A stretch of 44,755 nt of DNA from a virus. Position numbers and translations under genes: made by a program. The notes beneath the pieces were generated by a model. The model did not search any database. It was not told the DNA's origin and worked only from the letters and a program-made list of their open reading frames with translations. Of this stretch, positions 37,661 to 44,185 are shown piece by piece. The stretch spans positions 1 to 44,755 of IMG/VR virus record IMGVR_UViG_3300044630_006279; one strand, 5' to 3'. Position 1 is the stretch's first letter, and each line of letters starts with the position of its first letter.

Positions 37661-37801
37661 TTACCAACCACCACGCTTCTTCCAATACCACGACCCTTTC
37701 AAGTCTGATATCAGTATCATCGCAAGCACGGACAGTAAACCGATTACTGAAACCATAGATACAACCCATATCAGTTTCATGAACCATGACAGTAGAAACA
37801 T
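37661..37801 (-). CDS. Single-span membrane microprotein (46 aa)
   Basis: Start set at ATG 37801, with AGGGG 5 bases upstream; the frame continues upstream into the HNH gene without support. Hydrophobic helix L-I-W-V-V-S-M-V-S-V-I-G-L-L-S-V-L, then a basic aromatic tail (W-Y-W-K-K-R-G-G-W). Follows the HNH gene in the same orientation. Function unknown. Confidence 0.6.
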   Translation of the reverse strand: MFLLSWFMKLIWVVSMVSVIGLLSVLAMILISDLKGSWYWKKRGGW

Positions 37802-37811
37802 AAATCCCCTT

Positions 37812-38165
37812 TCATTCCCACGAATGTTTCGCAAGCCCCAAGTCAAAGGCTAACTGCGGGTTCTCCCCGATTCGTGTATGACACGGACGGCACACAGCAA
37901 TACAGTTCCCCTCATCAACCACAGAACCGCCCTGAGAGCGACGGATAAGTTCATGAATATCCTGCGACGGGCGACGCACATAAGTGACAAGCCCATCATG
38001 TTCAGCAAACACAGGACACGCAACACAATACGGGTGTTTGTTGAGCATCATCGCAACAAAGATGCGCCTATCCACATCAGCAACCAAACGCTTTGCCGAC
38101 TTTTGCTTGATCGGCTTTGTCGATCGTTTGAGTGGCGACCGCTTTATCGGTTTGCGGGGCTTCAC
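37812..38165 (-). CDS. HNH endonuclease (117 aa)
   Basis: Basic N-terminus (K-P-I-K-R-S-P-L-K-R), then C-V-A-C, I-H-E-L-I-R-R-S-Q-G-G-S, E-G-N-C-I-A-V-C-R-P-C-H: the H-N-H core with a structural zinc site. Similar genes lie near the terminase in many phages and help packaging, others are mobile. No terminase is beside it here. Confidence 0.85.
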   Translation of the reverse strand: MKPRKPIKRSPLKRSTKPIKQKSAKRLVADVDRRIFVAMMLNKHPYCVACPVFAEHDGLVTYVRRPSQDIHELIRRSQGGSVVDEGNCIAVCRPCHTRIGENPQLAFDLGLAKHSWE

Positions 38166-38168
38166 TGC

Positions 38169-38546
38169 TTATCGGCGATTAGTGTAAGTTGCGGTTTGTT
38201 CGTTTCGTAAACGCACACCGCACTTCAGGCATTCTTCCATCCACGGAAATGAACGGCGGAAAGCCAACGGGTGGTCGCATCCTGCCATCGCAGATTCAAC
38301 CTTTTCGTTAGCCGAAACACGAAGGAACTCAGCCATAGAAATACCCAAATGTTTGGCGCATTCCTCCCACTTCTGCTTGTCTTCGGCGGTTGCACGGAAA
38401 AGGACCTGTTCTTGTGCTGTCGAAGATAAATCAGTCCCGTCTTTATCTTTTTTCTTCTTAGCGACACTCCTCGAACGCGTCGGCTCCAAGTCACGCGCTA
38501 CTTCACCCATAGCGAACTCTAGATTGTCGTTGGTTTCGTCACTCAT
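38169..38546 (-). CDS. Ribbon-helix-helix-like DNA-binding protein with C-terminal Cys motif (125 aa)
   Basis: Start set at ATG 38546 (GGAGGAAG 5 bases upstream, ATGA overlap with the previous stop). Q-V-L-F-R-A-T-A-E-D-K-Q-K-W-E-E-C-A matches the strand-helix of CopG/DUF1778-type RHH proteins, then G-I-S-M-A-E-F-L-R-V. A C-D-H ... C-L-K-C end suggests zinc. Lys-rich linker before the RHH part. Possible repressor of the adjacent operon. Confidence 0.65.
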   Translation of the reverse strand: MSDETNDNLEFAMGEVARDLEPTRSRSVAKKKKDKDGTDLSSTAQEQVLFRATAEDKQKWEECAKHLGISMAEFLRVSANEKVESAMAGCDHPLAFRRSFPWMEECLKCGVRLRNEQTATYTNRR

Positions 38547-38971
38547 AGAACTTCCTCCACATATTCTTCTGCTTGTAAAACTGCGTCTCGCAATGCTTCT
38601 GACCATTGGAACAGCAGGGTTGGAGCCCAGGGGGCGTGCATCCATGAAGGGATTTCGCCTTTTGATGCTTCCACTTCTGTGAATGGGAACTTTTCTGAAA
38701 GTTTCTGTTGAATGGTTGATGACCTGTCTTGCCACAATGATTGTTCATCGATCCACGCTTTTGCTTGATCGAGCGCATGTCCACTCGGGCTTTCTTGTGA
38801 GATGCCCAAATAGGAGGCGATTGCCGACACGACGGGACTAGCAGGCATCAGTACTTTGACCTCATCTAAGTCGGTGTCGATGTCGCTATCGCCGATAAAT
38901 CTCCCGACTAAATCAACTATTTCTTCAGGTAGGCGGGAGACGATTGTGGCGGATGTCAGCGGTTCTGTCAT
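38543..38971 (-). CDS. Hypothetical protein (142 aa)
   Basis: First gene of this minus-strand group; ATG 38971 lies 6 bases after TAGTGT, suggesting a leaderless mRNA. Acidic and helical (P-E-E-I-V-D-L-V-G-R-F-I-G), with a W-rich end (P-S-W-M-H-A-P-W-A-P). No family recognised. Confidence 0.6.
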   Translation of the reverse strand: MTEPLTSATIVSRLPEEIVDLVGRFIGDSDIDTDLDEVKVLMPASPVVSAIASYLGISQESPSGHALDQAKAWIDEQSLWQDRSSTIQQKLSEKFPFTEVEASKGEIPSWMHAPWAPTLLFQWSEALRDAVLQAEEYVEEVL

Positions 38972-39036
38972 ACCAATACACTACCTTACGCCCCTAGATA
39001 TATCATGAAAGCCCGTGAATTAGGGCATTTATGGGG

Positions 39037-39065
39037 TTGACAATATGACAGTACGGGTATATACT
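39037..39065 (+). promoter_or_regulatory. Near-consensus sigma-70 promoter, leaderless
   Basis: TTGACA (39037-39042), 17 bases, TATACT (39060-39065), then 7 bases to ATG 39073. Confidence 0.85.
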
Positions 39066-39072
39066 TATATAT

Positions 39073-39903
39073 ATGAAACAACTAGAAAACACTAAACAAA
39101 CCAAACAGATCGTCATGTTCGCAGGTGACATCCACGGCAACATGGGACACGCAGAGTGGGTAATCTCGCATGCAAAAAAGAACGAAGTAACGCACATCAT
39201 CTCAGTTGGCGACTTTGGGTATTGGGTGCACCGTCCATTTGGAAAGCAATTTGTGAACCGTGTAGCGAAACTCGCAGAAGACGCACAAATCAAGTTCCTT
39301 TGGATTGACGGCAACCACGAAAATCATGATCTACTTCGTGACCTAACTGACAAGTACGGAAAGAACAATCCAATCCCAACACCTAATGAATGGTTGCAAT
39401 ACATTCCTCGTGGATGTCGTTTCCAAATTGGAGAAACAACCTTCATGGGTTATGGCGGTGCGTACTCAGTGGATTGGTTAGACCGTGTAGAAGGTGACTC
39501 ATGGTGGAGAGGCGAACTTATCAACCCATTCGATGTTGATCTACTCAGCAACGAACCCGTTGACATCCTCATGACCCACGAAGCACCGTACAACAATGGT
39601 GAAAAGATCACATACAAGGACGACATTCAAGTGTCTATCGCACAACGACATCTCGTCAAGGAAATACTTGACAAGGTGACACCACAGTTCCATATCTGTG
39701 GACACCACCACACACGGGTGGATTGGATGGACGCAGACACAGAAGTAAGTGTCCTTGGTCGTGACACCATGGGTGCAGAGAGCGTACTTATCCTTGAACT
39801 AGGCGTTGATGAAAACGAACTAGCAGAGAGTGTGTCATCACATTCATTCAAGTATTACGGCGAGGAGTTCAATCGTTTGTTAGAAGGAAATTACACATAC
39901 TAA
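39073..39903 (+). CDS. Calcineurin-like metallophosphoesterase (276 aa)
   Basis: Complete metal-site series: G-D-I-H-G, G-D-F-G-Y, G-N-H-E-N, M-T-H-E-A-P and C-G-H-H-H. Hydrolyses phosphomonoesters or -diesters, using two metal ions; the exact substrate (protein, nucleotide, RNA end) cannot be told. First gene of a four-gene operon with TAATG/ATGA overlaps, driven by a leaderless promoter. Confidence 0.9.
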   Translation: MKQLENTKQTKQIVMFAGDIHGNMGHAEWVISHAKKNEVTHIISVGDFGYWVHRPFGKQFVNRVAKLAEDAQIKFLWIDGNHENHDLLRDLTDKYGKNNPIPTPNEWLQYIPRGCRFQIGETTFMGYGGAYSVDWLDRVEGDSWWRGELINPFDVDLLSNEPVDILMTHEAPYNNGEKITYKDDIQVSIAQRHLVKEILDKVTPQFHICGHHHTRVDWMDADTEVSVLGRDTMGAESVLILELGVDENELAESVSSHSFKYYGEEFNRLLEGNYTY

Positions 39904-40148
39904 TGCGTAAACCTAAAGAACAAATGCCCCCCGAACGCCCTCGTGACGAGTACGAAACAGAAGCCGATCGTCTACTCGCATACGCACAATTTGTAGCAGA
40001 TACAAAATGCGGTGCAGTAGACCTAGGCGACTTCTTCTACGAATATTCAGGTGATATCACACTGCTCGTGCAGGAAGACAAAGTGGTAGCACACAACACA
40101 AAAACAGGAACTATCCAAATAGCAGTACCAACGAAAGAGGCTAAATGA
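39903..40148 (+). CDS. Hypothetical protein (81 aa)
   Basis: TAATG overlap with the phosphoesterase gene. Pro/Arg/Glu-rich start, then helix R-L-L-A-Y-A-Q-F-V-A-D-T and a beta end I-T-L-L-V-Q-E-D-K-V-V. No family recognised. Confidence 0.65.
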   Translation: MRKPKEQMPPERPRDEYETEADRLLAYAQFVADTKCGAVDLGDFFYEYSGDITLLVQEDKVVAHNTKTGTIQIAVPTKEAK

Positions 40149-40432
40149 TTCTTGAAACACTTGACGAGATGCAAGAGTACCTAGACACCTACTATCTCAA
40201 CTCACCACTTATCGCAACACTTTCATTCGACAGAACACAAAAGTTCTACGGACCGTTTGAGAACAGCGCAGAAGCATTTGAATGGTTCACAACATATGTA
40301 CCCAACGGAGTAAAAGTCTCTTGGTCTGGTCTACGCAACCCGTACATCAAGCGCACAATGAACGACTTCTATCTACCTATCCGTCTTGAAAACCAAGACC
40401 GTGAATACGACCACACAATTAGGGAGTCATAA
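40145..40432 (+). CDS. Hypothetical protein (95 aa)
   Basis: ATGA overlap with the previous gene. Beta-alpha pattern F-Y-G-P-F-E-N-S-A-E-A-F-E-W-F-T-T resembles small phage domains that pair a G-P-F motif with a helix. C-terminus acidic. Function unknown. Confidence 0.65.
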   Translation: MILETLDEMQEYLDTYYLNSPLIATLSFDRTQKFYGPFENSAEAFEWFTTYVPNGVKVSWSGLRNPYIKRTMNDFYLPIRLENQDREYDHTIRES

Positions 40433-40824
40433 TGACATCGGCAGTACTCGTAAGAGCGAACGGCGAAGTACGACACATAGACCTTCCCGTGACAGACGCA
40501 CACATCATGGTTCACCACATGGTTGGTGGATGGTTTGATATCGTGCGTCACCCTTTACGTAAAGATTTGCACGCATATGTGCATGACGAAGGTTTACTAC
40601 TCAAACAGGAAGCGAATGTCGCAATGACATACCTGTTTGGTCAACTACTAGTTGGAGATATCGTTCTCAGTCGTTCAACAGCAAGCGGAGACGAAACAGA
40701 TTTCGCAGTAGATGAAGAGACAATAGAACTATACAAAAAGTGCAACACAGACGAACAAAAGAAAAAAGAACTCAACGAATTCGCAACAAAAGTTGATACG
40801 GGCTGGAAAATCACAACCGAATAA
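40432..40824 (+). CDS. DUF3846-like protein (130 aa)
   Basis: TAATG overlap. V-R-A-N-G-E-V-R-H-I, M-V-G-G-W-F-D-I-V, Y-V-H-D-E-G-L-L, N-V-A-M-T-Y-L-F and L-L-V-G-D-I-V-L-S match the order of DUF3846 (a family common in phages and actinobacteria, role unknown). The C-terminal helix is an extension. Followed by a terminator-like hairpin. Confidence 0.65.
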   Translation: MTSAVLVRANGEVRHIDLPVTDAHIMVHHMVGGWFDIVRHPLRKDLHAYVHDEGLLLKQEANVAMTYLFGQLLVGDIVLSRSTASGDETDFAVDEETIELYKKCNTDEQKKKELNEFATKVDTGWKITTE

Positions 40825-40864
40825 CCTCACCAAGTGCACTCACGGGTGACACTTATTGGTGAGG
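40825..40864. terminator. Hairpin between converging DUF3846 and ssb genes
   Basis: CCTCACCAA (40825-40833) pairs with TTGGTGAGG (40856-40864). The loop holds CACGGGTGAC. TTTT follows 5 bases later on the plus strand. Confidence 0.7.
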
Positions 40865-40895
40865 AACGGTTTTCAGATAGCGGGGCTAACTGCTT

Positions 40896-41366
40896 CTACC
40901 AAGCCTCTTGCTCTTCGAGTTGTACCTGAGCAATCGGCTTCGGTGCAGTGCGTGCTGGTGCGGATGCGGTTTTAGCCTTCGGGGCATACGAACCGTTTTG
41001 TCCTTCAGCCTTCTGCTTACGAACAAATGTCTCAATGTTCCCAACAGACAAACCAATGTTGTCAGCAAGAACTTCAACAGTTGAACGCTTTGCGCCTGTT
41101 TCCTTGTCGTCCCACGAACGCTGTTCCAAGCGTCCTGTTACAACAACACGAACGCCCTTGGTGAGGACATTCGCACAGTCTTCTGCGAGGTTGCGCCACG
41201 CAATGATATTGAAGAACGAAGTCTTCTCTTGTTTTTCACCATCTTGGTCAGTCCAATAATGGTTTACTGCGATACCGAAAGTCAACTTACCAACTCCTGT
41301 TGGCAAGAACTTCAGTTCTGGGTCAGCGGTTAGATTTCCAACCAATGTTACGGGTGATGCACTCAC
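40896..41366 (-). CDS. ssb: Single-stranded DNA-binding protein
   Basis: 156 aa, GTG start at 41366 with AGGAGG 7-8 bases upstream. OB-fold markers: V-T-L-V-G-N-L-T-A-D-P-E-L-K-F, T-S-F-F-N-I-I-A-W-R, L-A-E-D, K-G-V-R-V-V-V-T-G-R-L-E-Q-R-S-W. The C-terminus is Ala/Pro/Lys-rich and ends E-E-Q-E-A-W rather than the D-x-I-P-F tip, so partner binding may differ. Needed at the phage fork. A TTAGCCCCGCT element lies 6 bases after its stop. Confidence 0.95.
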   Translation of the reverse strand: MSASPVTLVGNLTADPELKFLPTGVGKLTFGIAVNHYWTDQDGEKQEKTSFFNIIAWRNLAEDCANVLTKGVRVVVTGRLEQRSWDDKETGAKRSTVEVLADNIGLSVGNIETFVRKQKAEGQNGSYAPKAKTASAPARTAPKPIAQVQLEEQEAW

Positions 41367-41387
41367 TTCGGATCCTCCTAGTGTCTT

Positions 41388-41410
41388 ACCTCAGCCCTTT
41401 TGACTGAGGT
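41388..41410. promoter_or_regulatory. Inverted repeat ACCTCAG/CTGAGGT in the ssb leader
   Basis: 7-bp arms with a 9-base loop, 22 bases upstream of the ssb start and between divergent genes; possible operator or translational control hairpin. Confidence 0.4.
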
Positions 41411-41447
41411 GTCACCAATCTAGCGGATGCGGGGCTATTATGGCAAC

Positions 41448-41702
41448 ATGCTTACACCTGAAGAAGTCCACTTAAACGTTCGAGATCTGCTGATGGAAAT
41501 TCTTGTTTCTTTGGCAGTTGATGATGAAACAACCGACGCAGAAATTGAAACCTTTGAGGAAGATATGGGTGGTGTGGCTGATTTGATGCTTGATTCGCTT
41601 GGGTTCAAGGTTATTTCAGTTGATAATGAAGACGGAACGCGCTTTACTGCAACATTTGAGATGATCGACGGCGATCCTCTAGCCGACGACGACCTGCTTT
41701 AG
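41448..41702 (+). CDS. Acidic hypothetical protein (84 aa)
   Basis: ATG 41448 chosen because TATTAT (41436-41441) is 6 bases upstream, a leaderless arrangement; the in-frame ATG 41427 lies upstream of that box. Very acidic (E-E-D-M-G-G-V-A-D-L, D-P-L-A-D-D-D-L-L). No family recognised. Its stop overlaps the next converging gene by 4 bases. Confidence 0.6.
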   Translation: MLTPEEVHLNVRDLLMEILVSLAVDDETTDAEIETFEEDMGGVADLMLDSLGFKVISVDNEDGTRFTATFEMIDGDPLADDDLL

Positions 41703-42148
41703 AACGCTGGCTCTTCGGGAGTCCCGTTATCCGACCGAAGCACTTCGTTGATTGCTCGGGAAATGTACTTTTGGGACAGTTTCCACACCTCGTGATGGAG
41801 GTCGGAAATGGCTTTGGTGTTCATGACTTTATCCCACATGTGTTCGTCAAAGAGATCGTGTTCACGGTAAAGAACTTCATCTACATCTCTGCGTTCAGCC
41901 AATAGTTCAACATCCCACTTGTGGCGTCGTTGAATATATGAGATAACTAGGGACGCTGTTTCTTCGTCACCGCCTATTTCTCTATACAGTTGGTCTAACA
42001 CATCTGATGTTATTGACATTAGTTTGTTTTCCTTCTCCAATGCGTTCTGTACGAACTCTGTCAAATCTTTGAGGATGTTCTCAGGGATGATTGGCTTAGG
42101 CAGTTCTATTTCTTTAGGTTTGTAGTCGTCCCACTCGGGCGTATCCAT
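41699..42148 (-). CDS. Acidic helical hypothetical protein (149 aa)
   Basis: Start set at ATG 42148, exactly 7 bases after TATTAT (42161-42156, minus). The frame extends 39 codons upstream through a terminator hairpin and is not credible there. Mostly helical: L-K-D-L-T-E-F-V-Q-N-A-L-E-K-E, V-I-S-Y-I-Q-R-R-H-K-W. No family recognised. Confidence 0.6.
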   Translation of the reverse strand: MDTPEWDDYKPKEIELPKPIIPENILKDLTEFVQNALEKENKLMSITSDVLDQLYREIGGDEETASLVISYIQRRHKWDVELLAERRDVDEVLYREHDLFDEHMWDKVMNTKAISDLHHEVWKLSQKYISRAINEVLRSDNGTPEEPAF

Positions 42149-42158
42149 ACATAAAATA

Positions 42159-42190
42159 ATACCACCACCCGATTGCTCAGGTGGTGGTAT
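42159..42190 (-). terminator. Terminator of the DUF932 gene overlapping the next promoter
   Basis: 11-bp perfect arms ATACCACCACC / GGTGGTGGTAT, loop of 10; the T/A-rich tail TATTATTTT doubles as the -10 of the following gene. Confidence 0.75.
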
Positions 42191-42210
42191 CTTCCCTACT
42201 AAGGAACTGT

Positions 42211-43236
42211 TTAAACCAATTGAAGTACTGCGTGCTGTGCAGTGATCTTTGCTTTGTTCACCCACGAGTTTTCCTCAATGGTTGCCAACGCTCTGTCACT
42301 TGCATCGCCTTTGCGGTGATGGTCAAGGTACTCTACTACGGAGTTGTAAATACTCCAACCGTTGAAACCGTAACCGCCTGCATTCTTTTGTGATGCGTAC
42401 AGTGCTCTGACCGTTCCCGTGATTTCTTCACGGTTGCGTCGTTGAGTGTCTGATTCCGTTGCTTTGATTGGGAACACAGTGTTGATGACCTTATCTACCC
42501 GCTGTGATGACTGCGGAACAGGGATTGCCAACATTGATTCTGCCATGATCTTGAAGTTCTTTGCCCACTCCGTAGAGATCTGCAATGCTTCTTGTGCGGT
42601 GTTTAGATATTCGTCCGCATTACGGGTGTGTCGTGCGGTGAATAGTCGCTGTGCATTCTTGATTCCCATGATCACAGTGTTTTGACATACTGCTCGAACA
42701 TCAGTATTTGCGTACCGGATCGGCCAGTAACCGTCATGTCCGTGGGATACAACCAAGTATCGTGCGATCTTGTCGTTAACGCCCGTTGGATCAATAATCA
42801 ATGTTCCTAGGTCAATGCCTGCGAAGAATCGTGCTCCGCCCTTGAGAACACCGCAAGTGTCAATCACTGCGTCTCCCTTGGATGCACCAACTACTGCCAT
42901 TGCTCGTTCAAGAACCTCACGGTTTTGAAAGACATCGTAACGGTTGCCCACTGTTGCTAATGGTGAGAACGAACCGTCGTCGTTCATGCGGACGGTTGCT
43001 TTGTTGTCCTCAACGATCACGGGTGAACCATCAGGGTTGCGCACAAGGTTGCCCTCGTCGTCTACTACTGCGATCTTGGTCAGTAGGACTTGGTAGTCCG
43101 CTTGGGATGCTTCCAACATTGCGTCAATGGTTTGAAGTCCTTGCATTGACTGTCCTAGACGGTGCCATGGGGTTTGTGTACCTGCGTACGCAAACCTTGC
43201 TTTCCCGTCTTTGTTTACTTCTATGTTTGCTACCAT
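42211..43236 (-). CDS. DUF932 / TIGR03299 phage-plasmid-like protein (341 aa)
   Basis: Start at ATG 43236, with AAGGAGGT 7 bases upstream (the frame goes back to ATG 43272). F-A-Y-A-G-T-Q-T-P-W-H-R-L-G near the N-terminus, V-G-N-R-Y-D-V-F-Q-N-R-E and Y-L-V-V-S-H-G-H-D-G then R-A-V-C-Q-N-T are the family hallmarks. Widespread in phages and plasmids; molecular role unknown, expressed early in several phages. Own promoter (43304-43276) and terminator. Confidence 0.88.
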   Translation of the reverse strand: MVANIEVNKDGKARFAYAGTQTPWHRLGQSMQGLQTIDAMLEASQADYQVLLTKIAVVDDEGNLVRNPDGSPVIVEDNKATVRMNDDGSFSPLATVGNRYDVFQNREVLERAMAVVGASKGDAVIDTCGVLKGGARFFAGIDLGTLIIDPTGVNDKIARYLVVSHGHDGYWPIRYANTDVRAVCQNTVIMGIKNAQRLFTARHTRNADEYLNTAQEALQISTEWAKNFKIMAESMLAIPVPQSSQRVDKVINTVFPIKATESDTQRRNREEITGTVRALYASQKNAGGYGFNGWSIYNSVVEYLDHHRKGDASDRALATIEENSWVNKAKITAQHAVLQLV

Positions 43237-43275
43237 TCGGCAACCTCCTTGGTTCCTGTTTAGTTTATGCATATT

Positions 43276-43304
43276 AGTTTATATGAGACAACCCTAAATG
43301 TCAA
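43276..43304 (-). promoter_or_regulatory. Promoter of the DUF932 gene
   Basis: Minus strand: TTGACA (43304-43299), 17 bases, TAAACT (43281-43276); an overlapping TATAAA is 15 bases from the -35. ATAAACTAA is repeated twice around the start site. Confidence 0.65.
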
Positions 43305-43342
43305 CTTATTTCAAAAGAAATACCCGACAGCAGCAAAGCACC

Positions 43343-43365
43343 GAATTTAGTGCGAAATTTAGTGC
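43343..43365. repeat. Tandem 11-12-bp repeat GAATTTAGTGC / GAAATTTAGTGC
   Basis: Two adjacent copies in the gap between the lysozyme-like gene and the DUF932 promoter; possible operator half-sites. Confidence 0.4.
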
Positions 43366-43408
43366 CAGCAGAAGTGGCGGATGTTGTTGTGAGCGGGGCT
43401 AATACGCC

Positions 43409-43963
43409 TTAACAGCGCGTTGGATCCCAATTACATGCATTCCACGGTTCCCAACCAGCGGCTTCAAACAAAAGCCTGCCGACTTTGAGGTTATTCAGTG
43501 GATCAAGCAGATCCTCTTGGGTGCAAAAGCCTAGTTTGGTGCAAGCGATTGCGTTCTTATTACGGCTTAAGTCCCAATTGACACCGTTGATTTGAAGCAG
43601 ACCCGAGTCTGACTTGTTGGTCGCCTTGGTGTACCCCGTGATGTTGCAGTTCTTATCAACGATTGAACTGCCAATACGGTTTGGGCATCCACCTGATTCT
43701 CGGAGAATAATATGCCCTAGTTTCTTGAACTGAGCAGGTTTCCATCCAGCAGCAAGGGCGAGTTCTGGTAACCAGTCAATGTTGCCGTGTTTGAACACAG
43801 AAACGTTTCCCGTTCCTTCTCTTGCCTCCCGTGTTTCAGGCAAAACGGATAGCGGGGCTAGTGCAATTACCCCTGTTTCTATTGGGGCTTTTGCTTCGGC
43901 TATCGGGGTGAGAAAGATCATCCCATATATAAACGCCAATATCATTGCTGTTTTGGTTATCAA
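43409..43963 (-). CDS. Lysozyme-like (SLT-type) cell-wall hydrolase with signal peptide (184 aa)
   Basis: TTG start at 43963 preferred: AAGGA is 7 bases upstream and a promoter ends at 44036; the frame opens back to 44065 inside that promoter. The N-terminus is a signal/anchor (M-I-L-A-F-I-Y-G-M-I-F-L) with a possible A-E-A cut. Catalytic region: I-I-L-R-E-S-G-G (Glu), D-S-G-L-L-Q-I-N, L-F-E-A-A-G-W-E-P-W, the lysozyme/transglycosylase pattern. Cys residues in the end part may form disulfides outside the cell. Possible endolysin with signal-arrest export, or a virion or host-wall enzyme. Confidence 0.8.
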   Translation of the reverse strand: MITKTAMILAFIYGMIFLTPIAEAKAPIETGVIALAPLSVLPETREAREGTGNVSVFKHGNIDWLPELALAAGWKPAQFKKLGHIILRESGGCPNRIGSSIVDKNCNITGYTKATNKSDSGLLQINGVNWDLSRNKNAIACTKLGFCTQEDLLDPLNNLKVGRLLFEAAGWEPWNACNWDPTRC

Positions 43964-44035
43964 GAAGTTGTCCTTCGGTTGGTGGATAGGTTTCGGGTTC
44001 TTGTGCCCGTCTATGTCAAGTAATCTTGTATCTCT

Positions 44036-44065
44036 AGTATAGCAAATTGCGTAACCAAACCGCAA
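44036..44065 (-). promoter_or_regulatory. Promoter of the lysozyme-like gene
   Basis: Minus strand: TTGCGG (44065-44060), 18 bases, TATACT (44041-44036); start of transcription expected near 44029, before TTG 43963. Confidence 0.5.
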
Positions 44066-44100
44066 ACATTAGGTTAACTCGTTACTGGGTAAGGGTTTCG

Positions 44101-44175
44101 TGCCCTCGGGTGGAGTTGAACCACCGTGCACCACTACGGTTTCTACACCTTATAAGAGTGAGCCGATACGAGGGC
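44101..44175 (-). tRNA. tRNA-like element, not a normal cloverleaf
   Basis: Minus strand: a perfect 7-bp acceptor GCCCTCG / CGAGGGC with discriminator A, and a good T-arm GGTGG-TTCAACT-CCACC. The other arms do not fit: the middle can form CACT-CTTATAA-GGTG, an anticodon-like loop (would read UAU), but then no D-arm fits and 20 bases remain before the T-arm. Alternatively ACCGT/ACGGT pairs but invades the T-arm. CCA is not encoded. It could be a degenerate tRNA or a tRNA-derived attachment site. Confidence 0.35.
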
Positions 44176-44185
44176 GAGGTCGGAA

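Noticed and set aside
39000-43300. ACGGGT as a general regulatory 6-mer
   Set aside because: It also occurs inside coding sequence (43018, 44508, 42625) at about the frequency expected by chance; only the longer stop-linked form is kept.
43850-43862. Further AGCGGGGCTA copies (also near 41427)
   Set aside because: The one at 43850 encodes L-A-P-L inside the lysozyme-like gene, and the 41427 one is imperfect and not after a stop.
44101-44175. Standard tRNA-Ile(UAU) call
   Set aside because: The CTTATAA loop gives only a 4-bp stem and leaves no D-arm, so a normal tRNA is not supported.
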